Shown here one piece after another: positions 7,664-17,193 of a stretch of 64,000 nt of DNA. Numbering within the stretch: position 1 is the first letter of the stretch; each line of letters opens with the position of its first letter. The notes under the pieces were generated by a model. It was not told where the DNA came from. It saw nothing but the letters and a program-made list of their open reading frames with translations, and did no database searches. The DNA is from JAGVSZ01 sp963747775. GTDB lineage: Bacteria; Pseudomonadota; Gammaproteobacteria; Burkholderiales; SG8-39. The position numbers were made by a program, and so were the translations under genes. The stretch lies in contig CAVVGT010000018.1 in assembly GCA_963747775.1 (NCBI GenBank), positions 1 through 64,000 on the forward strand, read 5' to 3'.

Positions 7664-9415
7664 ATGAGCCTCCGCCTGCGCATCAACCTCGTGCTCTCGC
7701 TCGTGATCGTGGCGTTCACGATCGCGATGGCGGGAATCATCGTGAACGACACGCGGAGCTCGGTGCGCGAGGAGATCGAATCGGCAACCCGCGTCGCCGT
7801 GCAGCTCATCGAGACGGTCGTCCGGGGCGTGTACTTCGAGGCCGGCCCGGCCGAGCGCAGCCAGGCGCTGCTCGCGTTCCTGCGCAGCGTCGGCCGGGTG
7901 CGCGCGAACGAGATCCGCTTCTACGACTACGGCGGCGCGTTGCTCTACCAGTCGCCGCCTTCGGCCTACCGGGCAGGACGCGCCGCACCGGAGTGGTTCA
8001 CGCGGCTGGTCGGACCCGAGCTCCAGGCCTCCCGCCTGGATCTGCCGGGCGGCGCGATCGTGGTCACGCCCGATCCGTCCCGCTCCATCCTCGAAGCCTG
8101 GGAAGAACTGACGGGGTTTGCCTGGCTGGCGCTCGCATTCCTGGTCGTCACCAACCTCGTGGTGTTCTGGCTCGTCGACCGCTCGCTCAAGCCGCTGCCG
8201 AAGATCCTGGAGGGGCTCGCGGAGATGGGTCACGGCCGGCTCCACACCCGGCTGCCGGCCTTCCGGCCGGCGGAGTTCGGCTCGATCAGCGACGGCTTCA
8301 ACCGCATGGCGCGAGCGCTCGAGGAAAGTCTCGCGGAGAACCGGCAGCTCGCCCTGGTGGCGCAGCAGTCGAGCGACGCGATCATCATCCGCGACCTGGA
8401 GGGACGCATCTCGTTCTGCAACGCCGCCGCGGAGCGGCTGCTCGGTTTCGGGCGGGACGAGCTCGTCGGCAGTCCGGCGCAGCGGATCGCGCCTGCCGGC
8501 CGGCATGACGAGCTCGCCGACACCCTCGAGTCCATCAAGCGGCGCGAGCACGTCGAGCTGCTCGAGACCGAGCGCCTGACGAAGACGGGTCGACTCGTGG
8601 ACGTGGCGCTGTCGGCCGCGCCGCTGGTCGATCCGGCGAGCGACCGGGTGATCGGGGAGATCTGCAGCATGCGCGACATCACCGAGCACCGGCGCATGCA
8701 GGCGGCCGAGCAGGCGCTGGCGCAGAACCGGCAATTCACCGCGGCTGTGCAATCGAGGCTCGAGGAGGAGCGGCGCGCGATCGCGCGCGAGCTGCACGAC
8801 GAGCTGGGGCAGGGCATCACCGCCATCGAGTCGATCGGCACGGCGATCGCGACCCGCGCCGGCGACTCGGCACCGGACATCCGCGACAATGCGCGGACGA
8901 TCGTGTCGGTGGCCGCCCGCGTCTACGACGTCGCGCACGGCATCATCCGCAGGCTGCGACCGAGCGGCCTCGATCATCTCGGGCTCGCCGAGACGCTGCG
9001 CGACGCCGTGGCGAGCTGGTCGCTGCGACACCCGGAAGTGAGCTGGAGTCTCGTTCTCTCGGGCGAGCTCGAGAGCCTCGGCGAAGCGGTCAACATCACC
9101 GTTTACCGCATCGTGCAGGAGACCCTGACGAACGTGGTCCGGCACGCCGCGGCGACGCGCGCGCAGATTTCAGTGTCGCGCGAGCCGGTCGGGCCCGGGG
9201 GCGACGCCGTCGTGGTGCGGGTTCAGGACGACGGCAGAGGACTGGGGAACGGCGGCGCGAGCGGCAGCGCGCGGTTCGGGCTGCTCGGCATGCGCGAGCG
9301 CGTGCAGGCCTTCGGCGGGAGCTTCGAGATCGCCGGTGCGCCCGGGGAAGGCGTCACGGTGCGCGCAGTGCTCCCGCTGGCGGGCGCAGAGCGGGCGGCG
9401 CAGGTCGCAACCTGA
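7664..9415 (+). CDS. NarL-type membrane sensor histidine kinase with HAMP and PAS domains
   Basis: A 583-residue kinase: membrane segment at about 7-27, periplasmic region, second membrane segment at about 150-172, HAMP, PAS at about 225-340, then a HisKA_3 domain with the phospho-acceptor His378 (IARELHDELGQG). The C-terminal ATPase has N (QETLTNVVRHA), G1 (DDGRGLG) and G2 (FGLLGMRERV) motifs. It starts 6 bp after the peptidase gene and converges on the response regulator at 9433-10077, its likely partner. The signal is unknown; proximity to the C1 genes suggests C1 control. Confidence 0.93.
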   Translation: MSLRLRINLVLSLVIVAFTIAMAGIIVNDTRSSVREEIESATRVAVQLIETVVRGVYFEAGPAERSQALLAFLRSVGRVRANEIRFYDYGGALLYQSPPSAYRAGRAAPEWFTRLVGPELQASRLDLPGGAIVVTPDPSRSILEAWEELTGFAWLALAFLVVTNLVVFWLVDRSLKPLPKILEGLAEMGHGRLHTRLPAFRPAEFGSISDGFNRMARALEESLAENRQLALVAQQSSDAIIIRDLEGRISFCNAAAERLLGFGRDELVGSPAQRIAPAGRHDELADTLESIKRREHVELLETERLTKTGRLVDVALSAAPLVDPASDRVIGEICSMRDITEHRRMQAAEQALAQNRQFTAAVQSRLEEERRAIARELHDELGQGITAIESIGTAIATRAGDSAPDIRDNARTIVSVAARVYDVAHGIIRRLRPSGLDHLGLAETLRDAVASWSLRHPEVSWSLVLSGELESLGEAVNITVYRIVQETLTNVVRHAAATRAQISVSREPVGPGGDAVVVRVQDDGRGLGNGGASGSARFGLLGMRERVQAFGGSFEIAGAPGEGVTVRAVLPLAGAERAAQVAT

Positions 9416-9432
9416 GCGAGGACCGCTGCGAG

Positions 9433-10077
9433 TCAGGGCGTCAGGAGGCCCGCGCGGACCGCGATGAGCGCCAGCTCCGCCGAGTTGGACGCGCCGAGCT
9501 TCTGCTTGATGTTGTAGAGATGTGTGCCGACGGTGCGCGGGCTGAGGGACATCACCTCGGCGATCGCCTGCACCGACTGCCCCTCCGCCAGCGCGAGAAA
9601 CACCTTGAACTCCTTCTCGCTCAGGGTGTCGACCGGGTCGCGCCCGCCCGACAGCTGCCGGATCGCGAGCTCCTGGGCGATCTCCGGCTCGAGGAAGGTC
9701 TTCCCCTGGCTGACCTGACGGATCGCCTGCATCAGGGCTTCGGCGGCGCTCCGCTTGGTGAGGTAGCCGGCTGCGCCGGCCTCGAGAACGCGCCGGGCGT
9801 GCATCGCGTCCTCGTGCGCCGACAGCACGAGGATCCGCGCCGCGGGTTCCCTGGCCAGGATGCGGTGGATCGCCTCCAGGCCGCCGATGCCGGGCATCGA
9901 GATGTCCATCACCACGACGTCCGGTCGCGTTTCGTCGAAGCGCCGGATCGCGTCCTCGCCGCTCTCGGCTTCGGCGACCACCCGGATGTCCGGCGATCCT
10001 TCGAGGAGCAGCCTGAAGCCCATGCGCACGACGCTGTGGTCGTCGACGAGCATCACGTTGGTTTGCGCAGCCGACAT
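9433..10077 (-). CDS. NarL/FixJ-family response regulator
   Basis: 214 residues. Receiver domain with acidic pocket D12/D13, phospho-acceptor Asp58 (VVVMDISMPG) and Lys108, then a LuxR-type DNA-binding helix-turn-helix (LSEKEFKVFLALAEGQS, SPRTVGTHLYNIKQKLG). It ends 17 bp from the kinase stop in convergent orientation, so the two are a probable two-component pair although not co-transcribed. Confidence 0.93.
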   Translation of the reverse strand: MSAAQTNVMLVDDHSVVRMGFRLLLEGSPDIRVVAEAESGEDAIRRFDETRPDVVVMDISMPGIGGLEAIHRILAREPAARILVLSAHEDAMHARRVLEAGAAGYLTKRSAAEALMQAIRQVSQGKTFLEPEIAQELAIRQLSGGRDPVDTLSEKEFKVFLALAEGQSVQAIAEVMSLSPRTVGTHLYNIKQKLGASNSAELALIAVRAGLLTP

Positions 10078-10197
10078 CAGCTTGCCCTCTTGTCGATCGT
10101 AGGACAACGCTCCATGCGGTGCAAGCCCGGCCCGCACCGTTCGGCGTCCGGCTCGGATCTGTGGCAGCATCCGTCGCCCGCAGAGGCGAAAGCGCGC

Positions 10198-10728
10198 GTG
10201 GCACGCAAGGTCGGAGGATTGCTGGCAGGGCTCGGATTGGCGCTGCTCGCGTGCGCGCCGGCGAGCGCTGCAGGGCCGAAGTCGCTCGCCCTGATGGACT
10301 TCGAGCTGATCGACGAGATGCGCCAGTACGAGAGCGCGCAGGCGCACCGGGAAACCGATCGGCGGCTCGTGCTGATAACGTCCGAGCTGGCGAAGGAGCT
10401 CGCGCGCCGCGGCATGTATCGGGTGGTCGATCCTGCTCCCGCGGCGCCGCTCATCGAGAAGCTCAAGGCGTCGTACGAGCTGCGGGCGTGCAATGGCTGC
10501 GAGATCGACATCGGCAAGGCGCTCGGGGCCGAGCGCGTGGCGCTCTGCTGGGTGCAGAAGGTGAGCAACCTGATCCTCAACATCAACATCGAGGTGCACA
10601 GCGTGCCGACGGGCCAAAGGGTCTACGCGAAGTCGGTCGACATCCGCGGCAACACCGACGAGGCGTGGCTGCGCGGCGTGCGCCGGCTGGTCGACAACAT
10701 CCAGGAACGCAATCAGCACACGCACTGA
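10198..10728 (+). CDS. Exported DUF2380/DUF3280-type protein of a methylotrophy locus
   Basis: 176 residues from GTG 10198, chosen because it gives a clean signal peptide (MARKVGGLLAGLGLALLACA, cleavage near ASA-A) and has AGAGG upstream. The mature part has LALMDFELIDE and a paired-cysteine segment ACNGCEIDIGKALGAE, typical of the DUF3280 family. The function is unknown; members occur near methanol-oxidation and H4MPT genes. It is followed 15 bp later by folB. Confidence 0.75.
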   Translation: MARKVGGLLAGLGLALLACAPASAAGPKSLALMDFELIDEMRQYESAQAHRETDRRLVLITSELAKELARRGMYRVVDPAPAAPLIEKLKASYELRACNGCEIDIGKALGAERVALCWVQKVSNLILNINIEVHSVPTGQRVYAKSVDIRGNTDEAWLRGVRRLVDNIQERNQHTH

Positions 10729-10743
10729 CGAGAGGGCCCCGCG

Positions 10744-11154
10744 ATGGACATGCGCGAACCGGTCATGCTGATCCATCCGCTGGTGTGGCGGGACGAGGAG
10801 ATGCGCGATGTCCGCGCGGTCTTCCTCAAGGACTTCATCGTTCCTGCGCGCATCGGCGCCCATTGCGCGGAGGAGGGGCGCACGCAGCGGCTGCGCCTGA
10901 ACCTGTGCGTCTACCTCCGTCCGCCGTTCGACTGGAACGACCGGCTCGAGGACGTGCTCGACTACGACCGGCTGCGGCAGGGCATCCTCGACATCCTCGC
11001 GCAGGGCCACATCCGGCTGCTCGAGACGCTCGGCGAGCGCGTCGTCGGGATGTGCCTCGGATTCCCGCAGGTCGACGGCGTGCAGCTGCAGATCGTCAAG
11101 CTGGAGGCGCACGGCGACTGCGAGGTCGGCTACGAGACGCGGCGGCGGCGCTAG
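10744..11154 (+). CDS. folB: Dihydroneopterin aldolase family protein (FolB-like)
   Basis: 136 residues. The FolB signature FLKDFIVPARIGAHCAEEG and the conserved LDYDRLRQGI and LLETLGERV segments are present. It converts dihydroneopterin to hydroxymethyl-dihydropterin, the pterin head shared by folate and H4MPT. Its place beside fhc genes points to the H4MPT route, although service to folate cannot be excluded. It converges on fhcC with 6 bp between. Confidence 0.9.
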   Translation: MDMREPVMLIHPLVWRDEEMRDVRAVFLKDFIVPARIGAHCAEEGRTQRLRLNLCVYLRPPFDWNDRLEDVLDYDRLRQGILDILAQGHIRLLETLGERVVGMCLGFPQVDGVQLQIVKLEAHGDCEVGYETRRRR

Positions 11155-11160
11155 TCGTTC

Positions 11161-11979
11161 CTAGTCACGAACAACAAGAACTTCGCCTTTGCCGCCGGCG
11201 CCCAGGTCACCGACCCATCGCGACAACCGGTCGGCCTGCCGGGCGAGCGGCTTGAACGCGGGGCCGTAGCGGGCGAGCGACTGAAGCAGCAGGCGAATGG
11301 CGAGGAGCTCGCTGTCGCCGCTGTGGTTGAACGTAGGCAACAGGTCGACCGCGCGATCGGCGAATACCACCGTGCCCCGGCGCATCAGATATGCCGGGTT
11401 TGACCCGACCGCTCCCAGCGCGACGAGCGTTCCAGCCAGCATCCTGGCGGCGCAGTAATCGCCCACGCTGCCTTCCACCAGCAGCAGGCCGCGCCGCATG
11501 CGGTCGCCGGTGCGGTCGCCCGCGCTGCCGCGGATCACGATCGCGCCGCCCGCCATGCCGCGCAGCTCGCCGGCGCGGCCCGAACCCGTGAAGGCGCCGG
11601 CATTCCCCGTGCAGGTGATGCTTCCGCCTTTCATGCCGACGCCCAGGTAGTCGCCCGCATCCCCGTCGACGGTGATCGCGCCACCCGTCATCGACTCGCC
11701 GGCGTAATCGCCCGCCTGCCCGACGACGGTGAGCTCGCCCCCATCGAGGCCGGCGCCGACGCGCAGGAACGACCCCTCCAGGCCCTGGAGGACGACCCGG
11801 CCCGCGTCCTCACCGCGGACCGCGAACAGCGCGCCGACGGCGAAGGTTTCGTTCCAGCCGCCGAGCGCGATGCGCTCGATCTCCGCGCGCGACTTCCCGG
11901 CCAGCCCGCGCGGCGAGAGCGGCGCCGCGTCGATCCGGCACGGCGGACGCACCTTGAGCCGCAGTGTCAGCGGCTTCAC
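11161..11979 (-). CDS. fhcC: Formyltransferase/hydrolase complex subunit C (FhcC)
   Basis: 272 residues, related to FwdC of archaeal formylmethanofuran dehydrogenase. Repeated glycine-rich turns (GGAITVDGDAGDYLGVGMKG and similar) form the right-handed beta-helix shared with the glutamate synthase alpha-subunit C-terminal domain. In the Fhc complex it helps transfer the formyl group from formyl-H4MPT and release formate. The start GTG overlaps the fhcD stop as GTGA. Confidence 0.94.
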   Translation of the reverse strand: MKPLTLRLKVRPPCRIDAAPLSPRGLAGKSRAEIERIALGGWNETFAVGALFAVRGEDAGRVVLQGLEGSFLRVGAGLDGGELTVVGQAGDYAGESMTGGAITVDGDAGDYLGVGMKGGSITCTGNAGAFTGSGRAGELRGMAGGAIVIRGSAGDRTGDRMRRGLLLVEGSVGDYCAARMLAGTLVALGAVGSNPAYLMRRGTVVFADRAVDLLPTFNHSGDSELLAIRLLLQSLARYGPAFKPLARQADRLSRWVGDLGAGGKGEVLVVRD

Positions 11980-12884
11980 GCCAGGACCTCGTGCAGGTGG
12001 AAGTGGTGCGGCCCGAGCTTGCCGCCGTAGTTCCCCGCGGAGATCGCCGCCACGCCGCGCTCGGCGCCGCGCTCGCAGGCAGCCCGGATCCCGGCGCCCA
12101 TCGCGAGCCGGATGCTGGCCGCGTCGAGACCATCGATGACGATCTCCAGCACCGCTCCCGCACCGGCCGGCAGGCGCGAGCGGACGAGTCCGCGCAGGGT
12201 GGGGCAGTACGCGTCGTTGGTCGATGCCGGTAGCGTCCGGTACTTCGAGCCGACCTTGGATCCGGACCGCACGACGCCGCCCGGAAACGGCAGGATGACA
12301 TTCCTCACGCGGCGCATTGCGGCCACCGCGCGCTCGGCGGCGGCGAGCGCCGCGGCCGCGTCGCGGGCGAGGATGAGGAAATTGCCGCCGCCGATCCCCT
12401 TCACCAGACCGATCCGCTCCTCGCACACGAACTCGCCGTCCATCACCGGGATGCGCCAGTACCGCCGGCCGTCGATCAGCTTCGAGATCTGGAAGCCGTC
12501 GCCGAAGTAGCGCAGGCTTCGGCCGAGCCCGAGCCACTCGTGCACCGTGCCGGCGGCGATGCCGCCGTAGGCGGCCGTGGTCGCGCAGGTCAGCACGCAT
12601 TGACCGGTGCGCCGCTCGACCTGCTTCTGCAGCTCCTTGGACGACATCGCGAAGAGCAGGACCGCGACCCCGGGGCGACCGTCGGGCGTCTCGCGCGGCG
12701 CGAGGTCGCGCTCGATGGCGGCTTCGCAGCCGCAGGCGATCACCGACGTTGCGAACCCGGTCGCGGCGACCGCCGCGTGCCGCGCCCAGGTCCTGCTCGC
12801 GGCGGTGATGACGAGCCGCGTCGCGCGCATGCCGAACGCCTCGGCGAACGTGTCCTCGATCGCGACGCCCTCGATGTGCATCAT
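11976..12884 (-). CDS. fhcD: Formylmethanofuran:H4MPT formyltransferase (FhcD)
   Basis: About 302 residues. It moves the formyl group between H4MPT and the methylofuran of the complex. Family segments include GVAIEDTFAEAFGMRATRLV, GDGFQISKLIDGRRYWRIPV and NYGGKLGPHHFHLHEVL. I chose ATG 12884, which overlaps the fhcA stop; a GTG at 12896 is an alternative. Flanking gene overlaps show coupled translation with fhcA and fhcC. Confidence 0.95.
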   Translation of the reverse strand: MMHIEGVAIEDTFAEAFGMRATRLVITAASRTWARHAAVAATGFATSVIACGCEAAIERDLAPRETPDGRPGVAVLLFAMSSKELQKQVERRTGQCVLTCATTAAYGGIAAGTVHEWLGLGRSLRYFGDGFQISKLIDGRRYWRIPVMDGEFVCEERIGLVKGIGGGNFLILARDAAAALAAAERAVAAMRRVRNVILPFPGGVVRSGSKVGSKYRTLPASTNDAYCPTLRGLVRSRLPAGAGAVLEIVIDGLDAASIRLAMGAGIRAACERGAERGVAAISAGNYGGKLGPHHFHLHEVLA

Positions 12885-14545
12885 CTGGGGCGACACGGGT
12901 GGGTGATCACCTCCCGCGCGAGGCCCAGCTCGGCGAGCTCGTCGGCACCGATCCCGAAGCTCTCCAGCGACAGGGTCTGATAACGCGCGAAGTACCCGGC
13001 GAGCTTGCGCTCGATGCCGCGGTCGAACTCCGGCTTCACGGTGTGGACGCTGCCGCGGGTCACCTGCGTGACTTCGCCGCGCTCGGCGACGAGCTCGCCG
13101 TCCTTGAACACGTAGCGCGGCGTCGCGAACATGACCTCGGGGTCGTCATGCGGCTCGTACACGACGATGTCGGCCGCGGCGCCGGCGCCGAGATGGCCGC
13201 GGTCCGCGAGGCCGAGAATGCGCGCCGGCGCGGCGCGCGTCATGATCGCGATCTCGTACAGCGAATACTCGCGCTCGATGTCCTTGAGCGCCGACATCGC
13301 CGCCGCCTCGGGATGGATCGCCGCGAGCTTCTCGTTGCGGAACTCGCGGCGCATGAGCAGCTTGATCAGGTGCGGATAGCTCGTGAACGGGCCGCCGTTC
13401 GGATGGTCCGTCGTGAGGAAGACGCGCCACGGGTCGCGCACGAGCAGGAACAGCTCGAGGCCGATCGCCCACTGCAGCGCGTTGACGAAGTCCCGATCGC
13501 GGTACCTGAACGGGACGACGCCGCAGCCCGCGTCGCACTCGATGTCCATGATCACCGATTTGCGCGGGCTGGCGTGGCGCGCGTTGCGATACTGCAGCTG
13601 GCTGTCGCCGGAGGCGGTCACGGTCTGGCCGAAGATCACCTGGCCGACGTCGAGCGAGACGTTCGGCGCGGCGTTCACCGCCTCGGCGATGCGCAACGCC
13701 GCCGACGAGAACTTCCGCTCGCCTTCCGTCCCGTAGCTGTGGAACTGCAGATGGGTGAGATGGATCGGGAAGCCTTCCGCTGCGGCGATCGTCGCGAGCG
13801 TACTGTCGGCATTGCCCGGCACGCCGAGATTGCTCGCATGGACGTGCAGCGGGTGCGGCACGCCGAGCTCGTGCACGGCGCGCGCCAGGCTCGCGATCAC
13901 CCGGCGCGGGGAAACGCGATAGTGCGGATGCGGCTCGTCGACGTCGAGCGTGCGCACGTTGAACTTGAAGGCGCTGATGCCGCCGGCGTTCACGACCTTG
14001 ACGCCGAGCGCCTGCGCGGCGTGCAGGGTCCAGGCGACGTAGTCGTTGATTTCGCGCTGATCCGCTCCGCCCGCGAGGCTCCGCAGCAGGAAGTCGTCGT
14101 TCCCGAGCAGCGCGTACGCACCCTTGTCGACGATCGGCGTATCGCCCATCTCCATGTGGGCCTGGCGCGCGTTCGACGGCAGCATGGCCGGCTCGAAGCA
14201 GGCGGTGTAGCCCATCGCCGCGTAGCGGTATCCCGCCGCCAGCGTCGACGGCGCAGGGCCGCCGGCGCACGCGCTCGCCACCGCGGTCGCCGAGAGGATC
14301 TCCCGGCGGTTGAGCTCGGGCACGAGCGCCCGGGCGAGGTTCACCTTGCCGCCGCCGATGTGCGTGTGCAGGTCGATCGCTCCCGCCATCGCGATCATCC
14401 CCGCGGCGTCGTACTCGCGGTCGACGCGTTCGCCTGCCGCCGGCGCAGCGACGATCCGCCCGTCGCGCGCGTAAAGATCGCGCACGACGTCGTTCACGTC
14501 GTGCGCGGGATCGATGACTCTGGCGGCGGTCAGCTTGACGAGCAT
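12881..14545 (-). CDS. fhcA: Formyltransferase/hydrolase complex subunit A (FhcA)
   Basis: 554-residue amidohydrolase subunit that hydrolyses formyl-methylofuran to formate. The metal motif HTH is at residues 60-62 (MAGAIDLHTHIGGGKVNLAR). The later histidine-rich motifs HPLHVHASNLGVPGN and TTDHPNGGPFTSYPHLI are present. Full length and intact. It begins three bases after the stop (TGA TCC ATG) that fhcB would use if its frame were restored. Confidence 0.96.
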   Translation of the reverse strand: MLVKLTAARVIDPAHDVNDVVRDLYARDGRIVAAPAAGERVDREYDAAGMIAMAGAIDLHTHIGGGKVNLARALVPELNRREILSATAVASACAGGPAPSTLAAGYRYAAMGYTACFEPAMLPSNARQAHMEMGDTPIVDKGAYALLGNDDFLLRSLAGGADQREINDYVAWTLHAAQALGVKVVNAGGISAFKFNVRTLDVDEPHPHYRVSPRRVIASLARAVHELGVPHPLHVHASNLGVPGNADSTLATIAAAEGFPIHLTHLQFHSYGTEGERKFSSAALRIAEAVNAAPNVSLDVGQVIFGQTVTASGDSQLQYRNARHASPRKSVIMDIECDAGCGVVPFRYRDRDFVNALQWAIGLELFLLVRDPWRVFLTTDHPNGGPFTSYPHLIKLLMRREFRNEKLAAIHPEAAAMSALKDIEREYSLYEIAIMTRAAPARILGLADRGHLGAGAAADIVVYEPHDDPEVMFATPRYVFKDGELVAERGEVTQVTRGSVHTVKPEFDRGIERKLAGYFARYQTLSLESFGIGADELAELGLAREVITHPCRPR

Positions 14546-14548
14546 GGA

Positions 14549-15819
14549 TCAGCGCGAGCCGCGCAAGCAGCGCCTCGATCGCGCGCGCGACGGACGGCAG
14601 GGCGCTGTCGCGGAGCTGCGGCAGGCGCAGGCTCACGACCTTGTCGCTGCGGAGCAGGTGTCCAGGCGCGTCGATGCCCGGCGTCGCGACCGGCAGGAAG
14701 ACGGCAGGCTCGTCCGCGAGCGCCATGTCGGCGCGCCCGAGCACGACCGTCGGCACCGCGGTCGCGGGCGGGAGCCGGTCGCGGGCAAGGCTGGAAATCC
14801 ACAGCAGGCAATCGGCTTCGCCGCGGCCGAGCACGTTCGGCATGCCGTAGCGATGCGGGTCGAAATCGATCGTCCCGTTCGCGTAGCTCGCCGGGTACGG
14901 CACGCCGCCCTGCCACGTCTGCACCGCGTTCGCCGTGATATCGCCGTCGGTCCCGGCGAGCGGGAGTGCCGCGAAGCGCCCCGACCGGTTGAGCGCGGCG
15001 ACCAGCCGGGACAGCGCCTGCAGCGCGAGCTCGGCGTGCGCAAGCTCGAGATCGGCGGCGGCCCAGGCCACGACGCCGTAGCGCGCGGCGCGGAGCCATT
15101 CGATCGCCTGCGCGAGCTTCTCCGGCGCGACGCCCGACAGCCGCGCGGGTTCGACCGGTCGCTCGTCGAGCAGAGCGTTCAGCATCGCGAGGGTCGCAGG
15201 CAGGGCGGCGACGGGGACGGCCAGCGCCAGCCGCTCGGCGTCGCCCGGCAGCGCATCGGCTGCGCCGGCGGCGGCGGCATCGAGCAGAATGATCCGCCGT
15301 ACGAGCCGATCGGCGAACAGGCTCTCGCTCGGCGCGACGAGGCGCTCGACGAAACGCGGGAACCGGTGGCGCCAGCCGTCGCCGATGAGCACGAGGAGAT
15401 CGGCGCGGTTCTTCACTTCCGCGAACGTCGTCGTGATCCAGCCCGCTTCCTGCAGGACGTGGAGGTTGCGGTACTTCGCCGCGGCGCCGGCATGGTCGAC
15501 GACCGCGCCGAGGCGGCGTGCGAGCACGAGCGTCGCGCGCATCCCGGCGACGTCGGTGCCGAGGCCGCCGATGAACGGCCGGCGTGCGCGGGCGAGCACT
15601 CGCGCTGCGGCGTCGAGCGCCGCTTCGGCGCTCGCGTCTTCACCCTGCACTCGTGGCGACACCGCTCGTCGTCATGGCGTGTCCGAGCGTTGCGAATGCC
15701 GCACGGCTCTGCTCGCACGCGCCGTCGCGCGGCGCCAGCGCCGCACCGTCGGACTCGACCGTGAGGTCGTCGCACAGCAAGCCGCAGAACGGGCAGGTCG
15801 CTCGGCGCGTAACGGACAA
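14549..15819 (-). CDS. fhcB: Formyltransferase/hydrolase complex subunit B (FhcB), frame-disrupted twice
   Basis: FwdB-like subunit of the Fhc complex. The N-terminal part (ATCPFCGLLCDDLTVESDG, then GACEQSRAAFATLGHAM) lies in one frame and runs into a stop near 15650. The body (ALDAAARVLARARRPFIGG through LLRSDKVVSLRLPQLRD) is in a second frame and has no stop until 13146, deep inside fhcA. The expected TGA at 14549-14551, just before fhcA, is in a third frame. Both slips fit one surplus base, near 15655-15670 and near 14560. Restored length is about 423 residues, normal for FhcB. No ATG is visible; TTG 15819 is a candidate start. Sequencing error is likelier than a true pseudogene because the rest of the pathway is intact. 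Confidence 0.82.
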
Positions 15820-16109
15820 GGGCCGGAACGGGATTCGATGGGGAAGCGCGCTAGCTTACTCGACTCCGCCGCGCCGGCTCGCAGGTCCTCGTCGCGACCC
15901 CGACGCACTGTTCTACTATCGGGACAGCATGTCCTAGGGTCGTAGCATCGCGCGCGCGGTCCGGAACGCACTTGCAGCCCGGTGCATTCGTGGCACACTA
16001 GACGTGGTCCCCGCAGTTGCCTCGACCGGAGAAGGCATCGGTCCGCCGACGTCGCGAACGCACGCATTCCCGAGGCCGATCCCGACCGCGCGACCAACGA
16101 GATTCCCTG
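15820..16109. promoter_or_regulatory. Divergent control region between fhcB and beta-RFAP synthase genes, with a small dyad
   Basis: About 290 bp lie between the divergently read fhcBACD-side operon and the mptG-to-fae operon, so promoters for both should be here. The only clear element is a perfect short dyad, GGACA-GCA-TGTCC, at 15922-15934. No convincing -35/-10 pair was found. An open plus-strand extension to 16017 exists but its arginine-rich composition looks non-coding. Confidence 0.4.
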
Positions 16110-17147
16110 GTGATCCAGCAACCCCGTTCATCGGACGGCGTGGACTTCGACCGGCTGACGGTGCGAGTCCGGGCGCCGGCGCGCCTCCATCTCGGTTTCG
16201 TGGACGTGAGCGGGAGCCTCGGCCGCCGCTTCGGCAGCATCGGTCTCGCGCTCGACGAGTTCTCGACCGTGGTCGAGCTGTGCCGTGCCGACGGACTCGC
16301 GGCGCATGGCTCGAACGCTACCCGGGCGCTCGACTACCTCCGTCGTCTCGTCGATGAATACGATGCCGCTACCGGCTGCACCGTCGAGGTGCGGCGCGCG
16401 ATTCCGGAGCACGTGGGCCTCGGATCCGGCACGCAGCTCGCGCTCGCAGTCGGCGCGGCATTCAGCGCGCTGTTCGACATTCCGATCGCGCTCCCCGCGC
16501 TCACCGGGCTCGCGGACCGCGGCGCGCGGTCCGGGGTCGGCATCGGCGCTTTCGAGCAGGGCGGCTTCATCGTCGACGGCGGGCGCGGCAGCGGGGGCGG
16601 CCATCCGCCGGTCATCGCGCGTCTCGCTTTCCCGCCGGCGTGGCGGGTGCTCCTCGTGTTCGACCACGGCGGTCGCGGCCTCTCGGGCACGGCCGAGCTC
16701 GCGGCGTTCCGCACGCTGCGAGCGTTCCCGCAGGAGTGCGCGGCGCGCCTCGCGCACCTCGTGCTCCTGCGCGTGATGCCGGCGCTCGCCGAGCAGGACT
16801 TTGCGAGCTTCAGCGATGCCATCGGCGAGATCCAGCGGACGGTCGGCGACTACTTCGCCGTGGCCCAGGGCGGCCGATTCGCGAGCCCGGCAGTGGCCGA
16901 GGTGCTCGCCTGGCTCGAGGCGAACGGTGTCGCCGGCGTCGGGCAGTCTTCATGGGGCCCGACGGGCTTTGGCGTCGTCGATTCCGAGTTGCGCGCGCAC
17001 GCGCTGCTAGTGGAGGCCCGCAGCCGCTTCGCGCATCTGCGCCAGCTCGAGCTCGTGGTTGCGCGCGGACGGAACCACGGCCACGACATCGAGCGGCTGG
17101 CCGGCGAGCCCGCCGCGAGCGGGGACCTGAAGGTGCAGCAGGGCTAG
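16110..17147 (+). CDS. mptG: Beta-ribofuranosylaminobenzene 5'-phosphate synthase (beta-RFAP synthase)
   Basis: First committed step of H4MPT biosynthesis: condenses 4-aminobenzoate-type substrate with PRPP. A GHMP-kinase-fold protein with VRAPARLHLGFVDVSGSLGR, the glycine loop PEHVGLGSGTQLALAVG and SGVGIGAFEQGGFIVDGG. The chosen start, GTG 16110, gives 345 residues; an ATG at 16017 would add an atypical basic leader. First gene of a plus-strand operon running to fae. Confidence 0.93.
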   Translation: MIQQPRSSDGVDFDRLTVRVRAPARLHLGFVDVSGSLGRRFGSIGLALDEFSTVVELCRADGLAAHGSNATRALDYLRRLVDEYDAATGCTVEVRRAIPEHVGLGSGTQLALAVGAAFSALFDIPIALPALTGLADRGARSGVGIGAFEQGGFIVDGGRGSGGGHPPVIARLAFPPAWRVLLVFDHGGRGLSGTAELAAFRTLRAFPQECAARLAHLVLLRVMPALAEQDFASFSDAIGEIQRTVGDYFAVAQGGRFASPAVAEVLAWLEANGVAGVGQSSWGPTGFGVVDSELRAHALLVEARSRFAHLRQLELVVARGRNHGHDIERLAGEPAASGDLKVQQG

Positions 17148-17193
17148 GCGGCCGAGCGCCGCGGTCCGCGAGCGAAGCGTCAAGGCGAGCGAC

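Noticed and set aside
13146..14548. Extension of the FhcB body frame through fhcA
   Set aside because: It would overlap the intact fhcA on the same strand for about 1400 bp and looks like an out-of-frame product of a slip.
16017..16109. N-terminal extension of beta-RFAP synthase
   Set aside because: Arginine-rich leader unlike the family; the GTG at 16110 gives the normal length.
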